Positions 18,347 through 26,422 of a DNA stretch of 64,000 nt are shown in pieces. Source of the DNA: JACKAQ01 sp020634975 [NCBI: Calditrichia bacterium]. GTDB taxonomy: Bacteria > Calditrichota > Calditrichia > RBG-13-44-9. The notes under the pieces were generated by a model. It had not been told where the DNA came from. It did not search any database and saw nothing but the letters and a program-made list of their open reading frames with translations. Position numbers and translations under genes: made by a program. Where the stretch lies: contig JACKAQ010000001.1 in the NCBI GenBank assembly GCA_020634975.1, positions 992,001 through 1,056,000 on the forward strand, written 5' to 3'. Position 1 is the stretch's first letter; every line of letters starts with the position of its first letter.

Positions 18347-21300
18347 CGCCAGATCAAATATTAAAAATATTGCAGGAAAACGGCGCAAACATTTGGGTGG
18401 AAAACGACAAACTGCGGCTGAATGCGCCGAAACGCGTGCTCACCGACGATTTTCGCACAGCGTTGGCAGAAAATAAATCGGCGCTGATCGCGATTTTGTC
18501 GCCCAAAAATGCGGTTGCCGAACAAACGGAAAATGAAGCTGTAACACAACCGCCGCATCTTTCGTTTGCGCAGGAGCGGCTGTGGTTTATGGACAAATTG
18601 GAGCCGGGCAATCCGGTGAACAATATTAATGTTGCCTATAAATTGACCGGAAAACTGGATGTTGAGGCGCTGCGGCAAAGCCTTTCGGCAATTGTGGCGC
18701 GCCACGAAACGTTGCGAACGACTATCGGTGTGCGCGACGAAAAGCCGTTTCAGCACATTGCGGCGGCATCGCCGGTCGAATTGCCGGTAACCGATTGGCA
18801 GGAAATTCCCGAATCGGCGCAACATGCTCAACTGCAATCCACTATGATTGCCGAAATCAAAACGCCGTACGAGCTTGAAAAGGGACCGCTGTTCCGCTTC
18901 AAGCTGTTGAAAATGGCGGATGAAGTGCATGTGTTTTGGGCAAGCATGCATCACATCATCGCCGATGGCTGGTCGTTTTCGGTTTTTTTCAACGATTTGC
19001 AACAGTTTTACAACCATTTCGCCAACGGCACATCGCTCAACATCGACGAATTACCCGCGCAATACCGCGATTTCGCCAGTTTCCAACGCGAGAGCATCAG
19101 CCAAAACCATTTGCAGGAACAGCTCAAATTCTGGAAAGAAAAACTTTCCGGCGCACCGTCGCAAACCGAATTTTTCAGCGATTTCCAGCGACCGAACGAC
19201 CAGCAGTTTAACGGCGCGGCGTATCAATTTGAACTGCCCGATGCGCTCACCGAGCGAATTCCGGCATTCGCAAAAGCGCAAAAAACATCGCCGTTTGTCA
19301 CGCTGATGAGCGTTTTTGCGGTGCTCACGCACCGTTTTACCGGACAGGAAGATCTCGTTTTCGGCACGCCAAACGCCAATCGCGGCAAGCTGGAATGGGA
19401 AAATCTGATCGGTTGTTTCATGAATCCGCTGGCGCTGCGGCTGCAACTTCAGCCGGAAATGCGCTTTCACGATGTGCTGAAAATTGCGCAAAACACGCTG
19501 ATGGACGCCCATGCCAACGGCGATATTTCGTTTGAACAAATCATCAAAGAATTGCAAATGCAGCGCGATTTGAGCCGCAATCCCGTGTTTCAACTGATGT
19601 TCCAGGTGTTCTCGCCGGGCGAACCACAACTTGCCGGATTGCAGGTCGAATCGCTGCCCATCGAATCGCAGTTCACCGAGCTGGACATGCACTTTTTTGT
19701 CAACGAATCAGCGAACGGCTACACCGGCAAAATCATTTATAATTCGGATTTGTTCACGCCGGAAACCATCGAGCGATTTGCTGATCACTTCGGGAATCTG
19801 GCGCTGGATGTGCTGGCAAATCCCGAAAAATCCATTGGCGAAGCGCAGTTAATCAGCGACGACGAATGGCGAAAAATCGTTTTTGAATGGAATGATACGC
19901 TGACGGATTATCCCCGCGACAAATGGGTTCACCAGTTGTTCGAGGAACAGGCGCAGAAAACACCGGATGCCGTTGCGATCATTTTTGAAGATCAAAAAAT
20001 AACGTTCCGGGAATTGGACGAGTCTGCCAATCGTTTCGCTAATTATTTGAAAAATAAAGGGCTTGCGCCGGGAAATTGCGTCGGCGTTTGTCTCAATCGC
20101 CACGAAAAACTGATGCCCGCGCTGTTGGGCGTGATGAAGCACGGCTGCAATTATATTCCGCTCGATCCGGCATTTCCGGCGGAGCGGCTCAATTTTATGC
20201 TTTCGGATGCCACCGCCGATTGGCTGGTTGCCGAAAGCGATACGCTGAATCTGTTCGATGATTTTGGCGGGAAAACCGCGCTGATCGACCGGGATTGGGA
20301 CGACGTTTTGCAAGCCGACGCCCATCACGAACCCGTCGAATACGATCCCGATGAAGTGATGTACACGCTCTACACTTCCGGCTCCACCGGCAAGCCCAAA
20401 GGCGTGCAGGTTATGCAGCGGAATGTGGTCAATTTGCTGCGCGCAATGGCGGAAACGCCGGGCATTTCTACCGATGATAAGTTCATTGCTGTCACCAGTT
20501 TATCGTTCGATATTTCTGTGAATGAGCTGTATTTGCCGCTGACCACCGGCGCAACAATGGTGCTGATCAGCCAGGCGATTGCCAAAGATGCGCGGCTCCT
20601 CGGCGCAACCATCGGCGATTCGGAAATTACGCTGATGCAGGCGACACCGGCAACCTGGCGCATGTTGCTGGATACCGGTTGGAAAAATAAAACCGTGAAA
20701 ACGGCGATCAGCGGCGGTGAAGCGTTGCCGGTGGATCTGGCACATCGATTGCTGGATGAAAACCTCGATTTGTGGAATCTGTACGGACCGACCGAAACCA
20801 CTATTTGGTCGACATTTGCACAAATCACTGAAAAAAAATCGCAGGTGACAATCGGGCGACCGATTGCCAACACACGCCTGTTTATAGTGGATAAAAATAT
20901 GCAACCCGTGCCGATCGGTGCGCCGGGCGAGCTGATTATCGCTGGGGATGGCGTGGCACGCGGTTATCACAATCGACCGGAACTGACTGCGGATCGATTT
21001 GTGAAATTGCCGGAAAATCTGGTTGACCCGACATTTGCATTTCCGGAAATTGCCTATCGCACCGGCGATTTGAGCCGCTATTTGCCGAACGGGGATGTGC
21101 TGTATCTCGGGCGGATGGATCAACAAATCAAGCTGCGCGGCTATCGCATCGAGCTTGGCGAAATTGAATCCGCGATGAGCGACATCGAGGAAATTGAGCA
21201 GGCCGTGGTTTCGCTGAAAGAAATTGCGCCAAATGATCAACGCTTAATTGGTTACGTTATCGAAGCCTTTGGCGAAACATTTCAGCAACGCAAAGCGCGC

Positions 21301-21693
21301 AAGCTGTTGCGCACCAAACTGCCAAATTACATGATTCCGTCGAGTTTTGTGGTGATGGAAAAATTTCCGCTCACGCCCAGCGGCAAAATTGACCGAAAAG
21401 CGTTGCCGATGCCCAGTGATTTAACCCACGCCCGCGCCTACGTTCCGCCAAAAACGCAAATGGAAAAATCGCTGGCGAACATCTGGCAACAGCTCATCGG
21501 CGTGGAAAAAGTTGGCACGCAGGACAATTTTTTTGATGTCGGCGGGCACTCACTGCTGGCATTGCAGATGATTTTCAAAGTGGAATCACAACTCGGCTGC
21601 AACATCACGCCACGCGATGTGCTGCTGCAAACGCTCGGGCAGCTCGCCGCCATCTGCGAAGCGCAGTCTGTTCAACAGGCGATAAATAATTGA
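18343..21693 (+). CDS. NRPS: TubC-like docking-C-A-PCP
   Basis: About 1116 residues. The ATG at 18343 is preferred because GGAGG ends 10 bases before it and it overlaps the previous stop as ATGA. Residues 1-55 (ILKILQENGANIWVENDKL..) match the TubC-type beta-hairpin docking domain. A condensation domain follows (HHIIADG at 203-209), then an adenylation domain (LYTSGSTGKPKG at about 676, FDISVNELY at about 722, SGKIDRKAL at about 1013) and a carrier (GGHS, Ser1070). The specificity residues, aligned by hand to PheA, read DINQIGLIWK. That is close to the glycine code DILQLGLIWK but differs at two positions, so a small residue is likely and not certain. The protein ends soon after the carrier with no thioesterase, reductase or terminal C, leaving product release unexplained. 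Confidence 0.95.
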   Translation: MTPDQILKILQENGANIWVENDKLRLNAPKRVLTDDFRTALAENKSALIAILSPKNAVAEQTENEAVTQPPHLSFAQERLWFMDKLEPGNPVNNINVAYKLTGKLDVEALRQSLSAIVARHETLRTTIGVRDEKPFQHIAAASPVELPVTDWQEIPESAQHAQLQSTMIAEIKTPYELEKGPLFRFKLLKMADEVHVFWASMHHIIADGWSFSVFFNDLQQFYNHFANGTSLNIDELPAQYRDFASFQRESISQNHLQEQLKFWKEKLSGAPSQTEFFSDFQRPNDQQFNGAAYQFELPDALTERIPAFAKAQKTSPFVTLMSVFAVLTHRFTGQEDLVFGTPNANRGKLEWENLIGCFMNPLALRLQLQPEMRFHDVLKIAQNTLMDAHANGDISFEQIIKELQMQRDLSRNPVFQLMFQVFSPGEPQLAGLQVESLPIESQFTELDMHFFVNESANGYTGKIIYNSDLFTPETIERFADHFGNLALDVLANPEKSIGEAQLISDDEWRKIVFEWNDTLTDYPRDKWVHQLFEEQAQKTPDAVAIIFEDQKITFRELDESANRFANYLKNKGLAPGNCVGVCLNRHEKLMPALLGVMKHGCNYIPLDPAFPAERLNFMLSDATADWLVAESDTLNLFDDFGGKTALIDRDWDDVLQADAHHEPVEYDPDEVMYTLYTSGSTGKPKGVQVMQRNVVNLLRAMAETPGISTDDKFIAVTSLSFDISVNELYLPLTTGATMVLISQAIAKDARLLGATIGDSEITLMQATPATWRMLLDTGWKNKTVKTAISGGEALPVDLAHRLLDENLDLWNLYGPTETTIWSTFAQITEKKSQVTIGRPIANTRLFIVDKNMQPVPIGAPGELIIAGDGVARGYHNRPELTADRFVKLPENLVDPTFAFPEIAYRTGDLSRYLPNGDVLYLGRMDQQIKLRGYRIELGEIESAMSDIEEIEQAVVSLKEIAPNDQRLIGYVIEAFGETFQQRKARKLLRTKLPNYMIPSSFVVMEKFPLTPSGKIDRKALPMPSDLTHARAYVPPKTQMEKSLANIWQQLIGVEKVGTQDNFFDVGGHSLLALQMIFKVESQLGCNITPRDVLLQTLGQLAAICEAQSVQQAINN

Positions 21694-21727
21694 TTTTAAT
21701 GACATTAAAAAACAAGTGATTCAAATG

Positions 21728-21789
21728 GGAGATTCCTGCCTTCGCAGGAATGACATATTTTGGTCATTCCTGCGAAGGCAGGAATCTCC
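21728..21789. repeat. Perfect 27-bp inverted repeat, two facing copies of a dispersed palindrome
   Basis: Left arm 21728-21754, loop of 8 bases, right arm 21763-21789. Each arm is itself an ATTCCTGC-N4-GCAGGAAT palindrome, so transcription would give a very stable hairpin between the NRPS and hydrolase genes. No T run follows on either strand, so this is a dispersed repeat that could stop or stabilise transcripts but is not a typical intrinsic terminator. Confidence 0.85.
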
Positions 21790-21816
21790 GTGATTGTTCA
21801 CCAAAAATACGATTGA

Positions 21817-22605
21817 ATGAAAGAATCCTTTTACTTCGACAGCAACGGCAAATCCCTTTTGGGTGTGTATCACGCGCCGGCGTTTTCCAATGACCGGCAG
21901 CACGGCGTTGTGCTGTGCTATCCGTTCGGGCAGGAATACGTCCGCACGCATCGGCTGTTCAAACAAATGGCAGTGCGATTGAGTCGCGACGGCTATCACG
22001 TGCTTCGGTTTGATTATTTCGGCACGGGCGATTCCGCCGGAGAGTTGACAGATGCAACCATCAATATTTGGCAGGAAAACGTGCACAACGCCATCGAAGA
22101 ATTGCACGATTGCGGCGATGTGCAATCCGTTTCGCTGATCGGTTTGCGGCTCGGCGGCGCGATTGCCGCGTTGGCCGGCGCAGCTTCCGGCGATGTGCAC
22201 AGCATCGCGTTGTGGGATACGGTCAGCAATGGCGAAACATATTGGCAAAGCCTCGAAACACAGCACCAAAACTGGCTGATCAGCCATCTCGTGAAGCCGC
22301 AATCTGCCGGTGATGTTCGCGAAATCGTTGGTTTCACCATTTCGGATGCGTTCGAAAAATCCGTTCGCCAGCTCGATTTATCGGCATTGCAGCAATCGCC
22401 CGCGCAGCACATTCTCATTCTCAGCAACAGCGAAAACGGTGTCTCGGGGCTGGAAAATCATCTGCAAAAATCCGGCTCGCAGGTGAAATCGCAACAAATC
22501 CCGGAACAACAGGTCTGGCAGGAAAGCGCAAGTCTGGAAAATTTTCTGGTGCCGAACAACAGTTTGCAAGCGATTCAGGATTGGCTGGATGAGGTGAGCG
22601 GATGA
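21817..22605 (+). CDS. Alpha/beta-hydrolase-fold protein, nucleophile Ser replaced
   Basis: 262 residues. The fold is suggested by HGVVLCYPFGQEY (oxyanion strand), FDYFGTGDSAG and a nucleophile elbow IGLRLGGAIAAL. In the elbow the usual G-x-S-x-G reads G-L-R-L-G, with Arg where Ser is expected. As far as I recall, the exosortase-associated hydrolase families show a similar GLRLG elbow, so this may be a related, possibly non-hydrolytic or acyl-binding, protein. It follows the TE-less NRPS by about 120 bases and overlaps the next hydrolase gene (ATGA). A role in product release or tailoring is inferred from position only. Confidence 0.75.
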   Translation: MKESFYFDSNGKSLLGVYHAPAFSNDRQHGVVLCYPFGQEYVRTHRLFKQMAVRLSRDGYHVLRFDYFGTGDSAGELTDATINIWQENVHNAIEELHDCGDVQSVSLIGLRLGGAIAALAGAASGDVHSIALWDTVSNGETYWQSLETQHQNWLISHLVKPQSAGDVREIVGFTISDAFEKSVRQLDLSALQQSPAQHILILSNSENGVSGLENHLQKSGSQVKSQQIPEQQVWQESASLENFLVPNNSLQAIQDWLDEVSG

Positions 22606-23438
22606 AAGAAAAAGTATTCGATTTTGGCGAAAATAAATCGCTCAGCGGCGTGGCAACTTTGCCGGGCGAACGGGGCAAGCGCAGCAAAACCGCTGTCATT
22701 TTACTCAATTCCGGATTGATTCACCGCGTTGGTCCGAGCCGGTTGTATGTGAAACTGGCGCGACTGGCTGCGGAAATGGGCTTTCTGGCGTTTCGGCTCG
22801 ATTTCTCCGGCATCGGCGACAGCGAAGTGCGCACCGATAACCTGCCTTTCGCCAAAAGCAGCGTCGCGGAAACGCAGACCGCGATGGATTTTCTCAACCA
22901 AAAATTGGGCGTAACCTCGTTTATTTTAACGGGCATATGCGCCGGTGGCGATGTGGCGTTCGAGACCGCCAAATGCGACCCGCGCGTCCGCGCGATTTTG
23001 CCGATCGATTTTTTCAACATTCCATCCAAAGGCTACCATTTGCAGCGTTACAAACAGCGCATGCTCCGCATGGAAAGCTGGAAACGCCTGCTCAGCGGCA
23101 AAAGTGATTTGTGGTCACGGGTTAAAAAATCGTCCGAACCGGAAACGCTGCTACAGGAACAAGTGGAACAAACCGTTGAAATATTCGAAAATTTTCTGGA
23201 TGAAAACAGCATCGGCAGCGACACGAATGTGCTGCTTCGAAACGATGTAAGTTGCTGTTTTTTATATTCTTCAGAGAGTGCCGGATTTTACAATTTCCAG
23301 AATATGTTCAAAGCACAAATTGATGAATCGCCCAATTTCCGGATGATTTGCATCGAGGAATCCGACCACGGCTTCACGCTGGCGCGTTCGCAAACGCGAC
23401 TGCTGGCAGCCATCGGTGAGTGGCTGGATCGGTTTTGA
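22602..23438 (+). CDS. Alpha/beta-hydrolase-fold protein, Cys at nucleophile position
   Basis: 278 residues. It shows the same fold signs as its partner: AVILLNSGLIHRVGPSRLY, LDFSGIGDSEVR and an elbow TGICAGGDVAFETA, where Cys occupies the Ser position of G-x-S-x-G. A late ESDHGF supplies a plausible catalytic His. The start overlaps the previous stop by 4 bases, and the two proteins are of similar length and build, so they are probably translated together and may act as a pair. Cys-type alpha/beta-hydrolases include dienelactone hydrolases and Cys-thioesterases, making thioester release from the assembly line an open possibility. Confidence 0.75.
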   Translation: MKEKVFDFGENKSLSGVATLPGERGKRSKTAVILLNSGLIHRVGPSRLYVKLARLAAEMGFLAFRLDFSGIGDSEVRTDNLPFAKSSVAETQTAMDFLNQKLGVTSFILTGICAGGDVAFETAKCDPRVRAILPIDFFNIPSKGYHLQRYKQRMLRMESWKRLLSGKSDLWSRVKKSSEPETLLQEQVEQTVEIFENFLDENSIGSDTNVLLRNDVSCCFLYSSESAGFYNFQNMFKAQIDESPNFRMICIEESDHGFTLARSQTRLLAAIGEWLDRF

Positions 23439-23909
23439 TCAATCTTCCGAGAGTAATTTCTCACCAGTTTGCAAATAGTGATTGATGGATTTTTCCCACC
23501 ACAGCATGTTTTCGTGAAAAACGGCATCCAGTTCAGTGTTGATGAAACGTTGCTGCGCATCGTTGAGCGCGGTGTATTGGTAGGTGATATCAGCTGCAGT
23601 TGATGTTTCATCAATCGAGGATAGCGCAATGTGAATGTTCACAACGCTCTCCCCGGGCGTGGTTCGCACAAACCCGATGCGATAATTTGCCGGATCGTAT
23701 TCCGTTACAAACCAGATGGTATCATTTTCGCCGTGATGCGGCGTTGAAAAAACGCAATCCTGCTCCGCAACACCGGACTCGGAATAGATCATCGAATATT
23801 GCCAGCCGTCCAGCCAATCAGCTTCGCGAACAGGGCAGAGCAGCGGAAAAATTTCTTCCGGCGTGCCGTAATTGGTCTGTCGGTATGTTTTGGTGACGCG
23901 ATTGTTCAT
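23439..23909 (-). CDS. SRPBCC/START-like protein
   Basis: 156 residues. The N-terminus (VTKTYRQTNYGTPEEIFPLLCPVREADWLDGW) and the alternating strands ending in a long C-terminal helix (ALNDAQQRFINTELDAVFHENMLWWEKSINHYL) are typical of small SRPBCC-fold proteins, which bind hydrophobic ligands or act as cyclases or aromatases. It ends at the base next to the stop of the second hydrolase (convergent). Involvement with the assembly line product is possible but the opposite strand argues against a shared operon. No catalytic residues can be assigned. Confidence 0.65.
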   Translation of the reverse strand: MNNRVTKTYRQTNYGTPEEIFPLLCPVREADWLDGWQYSMIYSESGVAEQDCVFSTPHHGENDTIWFVTEYDPANYRIGFVRTTPGESVVNIHIALSSIDETSTAADITYQYTALNDAQQRFINTELDAVFHENMLWWEKSINHYLQTGEKLLSED

Positions 23910-24089
23910 TGTTGAAATCCCGTTTTATTTTTGCTGCGAAAACGCCAAAAGCGCAAAAGGTCCGAAAGATATTTCTTGGCGTACTTCGCGTTTTTGCAGC
24001 AAATTGAAAGTTTTGAAATTCGTTTTGATTGGCGCCAATTCCCCGATAATTCAGGTCAAACTGTGGCGAAAAAGTGTGTTTGGGTAAAA

Positions 24090-24446
24090 TCAGTCGCCGC
24101 GATAAATGCAGCCGGAAGTGCAGGTTTCCGAAAAATCGATCCGGCTGAGTTCCGGCAACACCGGTTTCAGCCGCTGCCAAATCCAGCGGGAAACGTTTTC
24201 GCTGGTGGGATTTTCCAATCCTTCAATATCGTTCAAACAGTAGTGGTCAAGTTGCCGGCGGATCGGCTCAAACGCCGTGCGGATGTCCGCAAAATCCATG
24301 ATCCAACCGACGTGCTCATCCACCGGTCCCTCCACATAAATGCGCACCCGGAACGAGTGCCCGTGCAGCCGGCGACATTTGTGCCCTTCAGGCACATTTG
24401 GCAAAAAATGGGCTGATTCAAAGGTAAATTCGTTATAAATCTCCAA
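24090..24446 (-). CDS. queD: 6-carboxytetrahydropterin synthase
   Basis: 118 residues, the normal size of QueD/PTPS-fold enzymes. The zinc-binding and catalytic pattern CRRLHGHSF is present, with FESAHFLP supplying a further His, and [10 protein letters not shown] and [10 protein letters not shown] late in the chain. The enzyme converts dihydroneopterin triphosphate to 6-carboxytetrahydropterin on the way to 7-deazaguanine bases (queuosine). The start is a TTG with AAGAGGA four bases before it; no ATG is available nearby. It sits alone, without queC, queE or folE in the window, downstream of a GT2 gene on the same strand. Confidence 0.93.
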   Translation of the reverse strand: MEIYNEFTFESAHFLPNVPEGHKCRRLHGHSFRVRIYVEGPVDEHVGWIMDFADIRTAFEPIRRQLDHYCLNDIEGLENPTSENVSRWIWQRLKPVLPELSRIDFSETCTSGCIYRGD

Positions 24447-24483
24447 CGCGTCCTCTTTTGATAATTCTTTTAAAATCAGATAC

Positions 24484-25473
24484 TTAATCTACCGGAATAT
24501 CGCCGATGTGCGGGCCTTTTTCCGTTTCGGTTGCCAACTGCTGATCTCTATCCAAACCGATGTGTTCGCGAATCGAGTAGCGCACATTCTCGGCCTGATG
24601 CGCAGAAATCATTTCCGCAACCAGCCCGAAACCGACAAACTGCACCCCGACAATCAGCAACAAAATGCCCAGAAAAAACAGCGGTCGCTGTTTGATCGGA
24701 ATGCCCATTAATTTTTGGGCGGTGATATATAATTCGATCAAAAAACCCGACGAAAAGCTGGCCAGCCCCACCATTCCAAAAACATGCAGCGGCGATGTGC
24801 GAAATCGGGTGAGAAAAATAACCGTCATCAAATCGAACAATCCGTTGAAAATTCGGGCGAAGCCGTATTTGCTTTTGCCGAACTTCCGGGCATGATGCTG
24901 CACCACAATTTCACCGACGCGGAAGCCCTGCCAGTTGGCCAGCACGGGTAAAAAACGGTGCATTTCGCCGTAAACATTGAGCGAATCGATTACCTCTTTG
25001 CGATAGCCTTTCAGCCCGCAATTGAAATCGTGAATGTTTATGCCGGTGATTTTTGAGGTCACAAAATTAAAAATTTTCGACGGGAATGTTTTGGAAATCG
25101 GGTCGTGTCGCACTTTTTTCCAACCGGAAACCATGTCCACTTCTTCCAGCTTGGCCAGCAGATTTTTAATTTCCCGCGGGTCGTCCTGCAAATCGGCGTC
25201 CATGGTAATGACAAATTTGCCTTTCACCAATTTGAAGCCCTCGGAAAGCGCCGGACTTTTGCCGTAATTTCGCCGGAAGCGAATTGCGCGCAGCGTGGGA
25301 TACTCCGAACGCAACGATTTCAGCACTTCAAATGTGCCGTCGTTCGATCCGTCATCGACGACAATTACTTCGTATGTCAAATTAAGATCGGTTACCGCAG
25401 CATGAATTTGTTTCATCAATTCCGGCAGTGAATCCCGCTCGTTGTAAGCAGGCACAACAACAGATATATCCAT
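24484..25473 (-). CDS. GT2-family glycosyltransferase, polyprenyl-phosphate type
   Basis: 329 residues. The GT-A core shows [25 protein letters not shown] and the metal-binding [10 protein letters not shown]. Two C-terminal membrane helices (around [21 protein letters not shown] and [19 protein letters not shown]) match the DPM1/GtrB/ArnC group, which transfers a sugar from a nucleotide donor to undecaprenyl or dolichyl phosphate at the cytoplasmic face of the membrane. Such donors feed GT-C enzymes like the one at 6870-8453, though no direct link is shown. It lies between the DUF4292-like lipoprotein and queD on the same strand. Confidence 0.92.
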   Translation of the reverse strand: MDISVVVPAYNERDSLPELMKQIHAAVTDLNLTYEVIVVDDGSNDGTFEVLKSLRSEYPTLRAIRFRRNYGKSPALSEGFKLVKGKFVITMDADLQDDPREIKNLLAKLEEVDMVSGWKKVRHDPISKTFPSKIFNFVTSKITGINIHDFNCGLKGYRKEVIDSLNVYGEMHRFLPVLANWQGFRVGEIVVQHHARKFGKSKYGFARIFNGLFDLMTVIFLTRFRTSPLHVFGMVGLASFSSGFLIELYITAQKLMGIPIKQRPLFFLGILLLIVGVQFVGFGLVAEMISAHQAENVRYSIREHIGLDRDQQLATETEKGPHIGDIPVD

Positions 25474-25563
25474 AGAAACCAGTAACTTATCAAATGTTTA
25501 TTTTATCAGCCGGGAAAAGCCAACCTGCCCGCTTATCTTTCCAATTGATGCAATAGATTGGCA

Positions 25564-26370
25564 TCAATTCACGTTCAGTTGCTCTACCTTGCCCGAAATT
25601 TCGATGGTGTATTCCGACGGATCCAGTGGCTTGTTCATTGACACTTTTTTGTAAAAAATGGAGATGCGTTCCCGCTGATCCAGCATGGTAATTTGCACTA
25701 TTCCGGGAATAAAAACGCCATCGACCACCCGGTAATTTTTGAAATCCTGACGCATGAATGCGCGCCCTTGACGCAACGCTTCCACTGTTTCCAGCAATCC
25801 GCTTTCCGGATTGACGATGAACCGGTAATAAATTTCATCATCTTTCGGAGAAATCGTTTGGAAAATACCGTGGGTGTTATCGACCATTTTAACGGAATCG
25901 ATAATTTGTCCGGCGAAACCCAAAACTGTGTATTTCAGGTCTTCCAGCGTGATGTTGGTTTGCAAAAAACGATTGAGATACGGATCGCTGAGGTTGCCGG
26001 AAGTGAAATGATTTTCGTACTGATTGTACCAGACAAAGCGGTCTTCGCCGACAAAAATTTTGCCGATGTCCAATCCCAGCGGTCCTTCCGCTTTCAGGAA
26101 CAGCTTGTTGGGACTTTCCCAAAGCGTTTCCAAATCCACGTTGCCGCCAAATGTTTCCGATTCCACGGTTAGCCGTGCGTCGCCGCGAAAACTTTGCATC
26201 CGCTCAAAATTTTGACGATACTGTTGCGGCCACATCGCCAGATCCGAAACAAACACGGGCGTTCCGGCAGCCGAAGAGCCACTTACAGATGTGCCATTGC
26301 GGGAACCGGCACAGCCTGCCAAAAACATCGACAGTATAATTACAGATAAAACAATTATTTGACGGTTCAT
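25564..26370 (-). CDS. DUF4292-like outer-membrane lipoprotein
   Basis: 268 residues. A clear lipoprotein signal is present (IILSMFLAGCAGS, lipobox LAGC), and an AAAGGAG site lies a few bases before the ATG. The body (FRGDARLTVESETFGGNVDLETLWESPNKLFLKAEGPLGLDIGKIF) has the LolB/LolA-like half-barrel pattern of DUF4292 proteins, thought to bind or pass lipid or lipoprotein at the outer membrane of FCB bacteria. It follows the TPR lipoprotein gene by about 50 bases, so the two are probably one operon. The molecular function is not established. Confidence 0.85.
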   Translation of the reverse strand: MNRQIIVLSVIILSMFLAGCAGSRNGTSVSGSSAAGTPVFVSDLAMWPQQYRQNFERMQSFRGDARLTVESETFGGNVDLETLWESPNKLFLKAEGPLGLDIGKIFVGEDRFVWYNQYENHFTSGNLSDPYLNRFLQTNITLEDLKYTVLGFAGQIIDSVKMVDNTHGIFQTISPKDDEIYYRFIVNPESGLLETVEALRQGRAFMRQDFKNYRVVDGVFIPGIVQITMLDQRERISIFYKKVSMNKPLDPSEYTIEISGKVEQLNVN

Positions 26371-26422
26371 CTATTCTCCTTTTTCAAAGGATGTTCATTG
26401 ATGTTCACTGTCCGGGCGACAA

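Noticed and set aside
21817-23438. Hydrolases considered as ordinary type II thioesterases
   Set aside because: Neither has the G-x-S-x-G serine of type II thioesterases, so that name is not justified.
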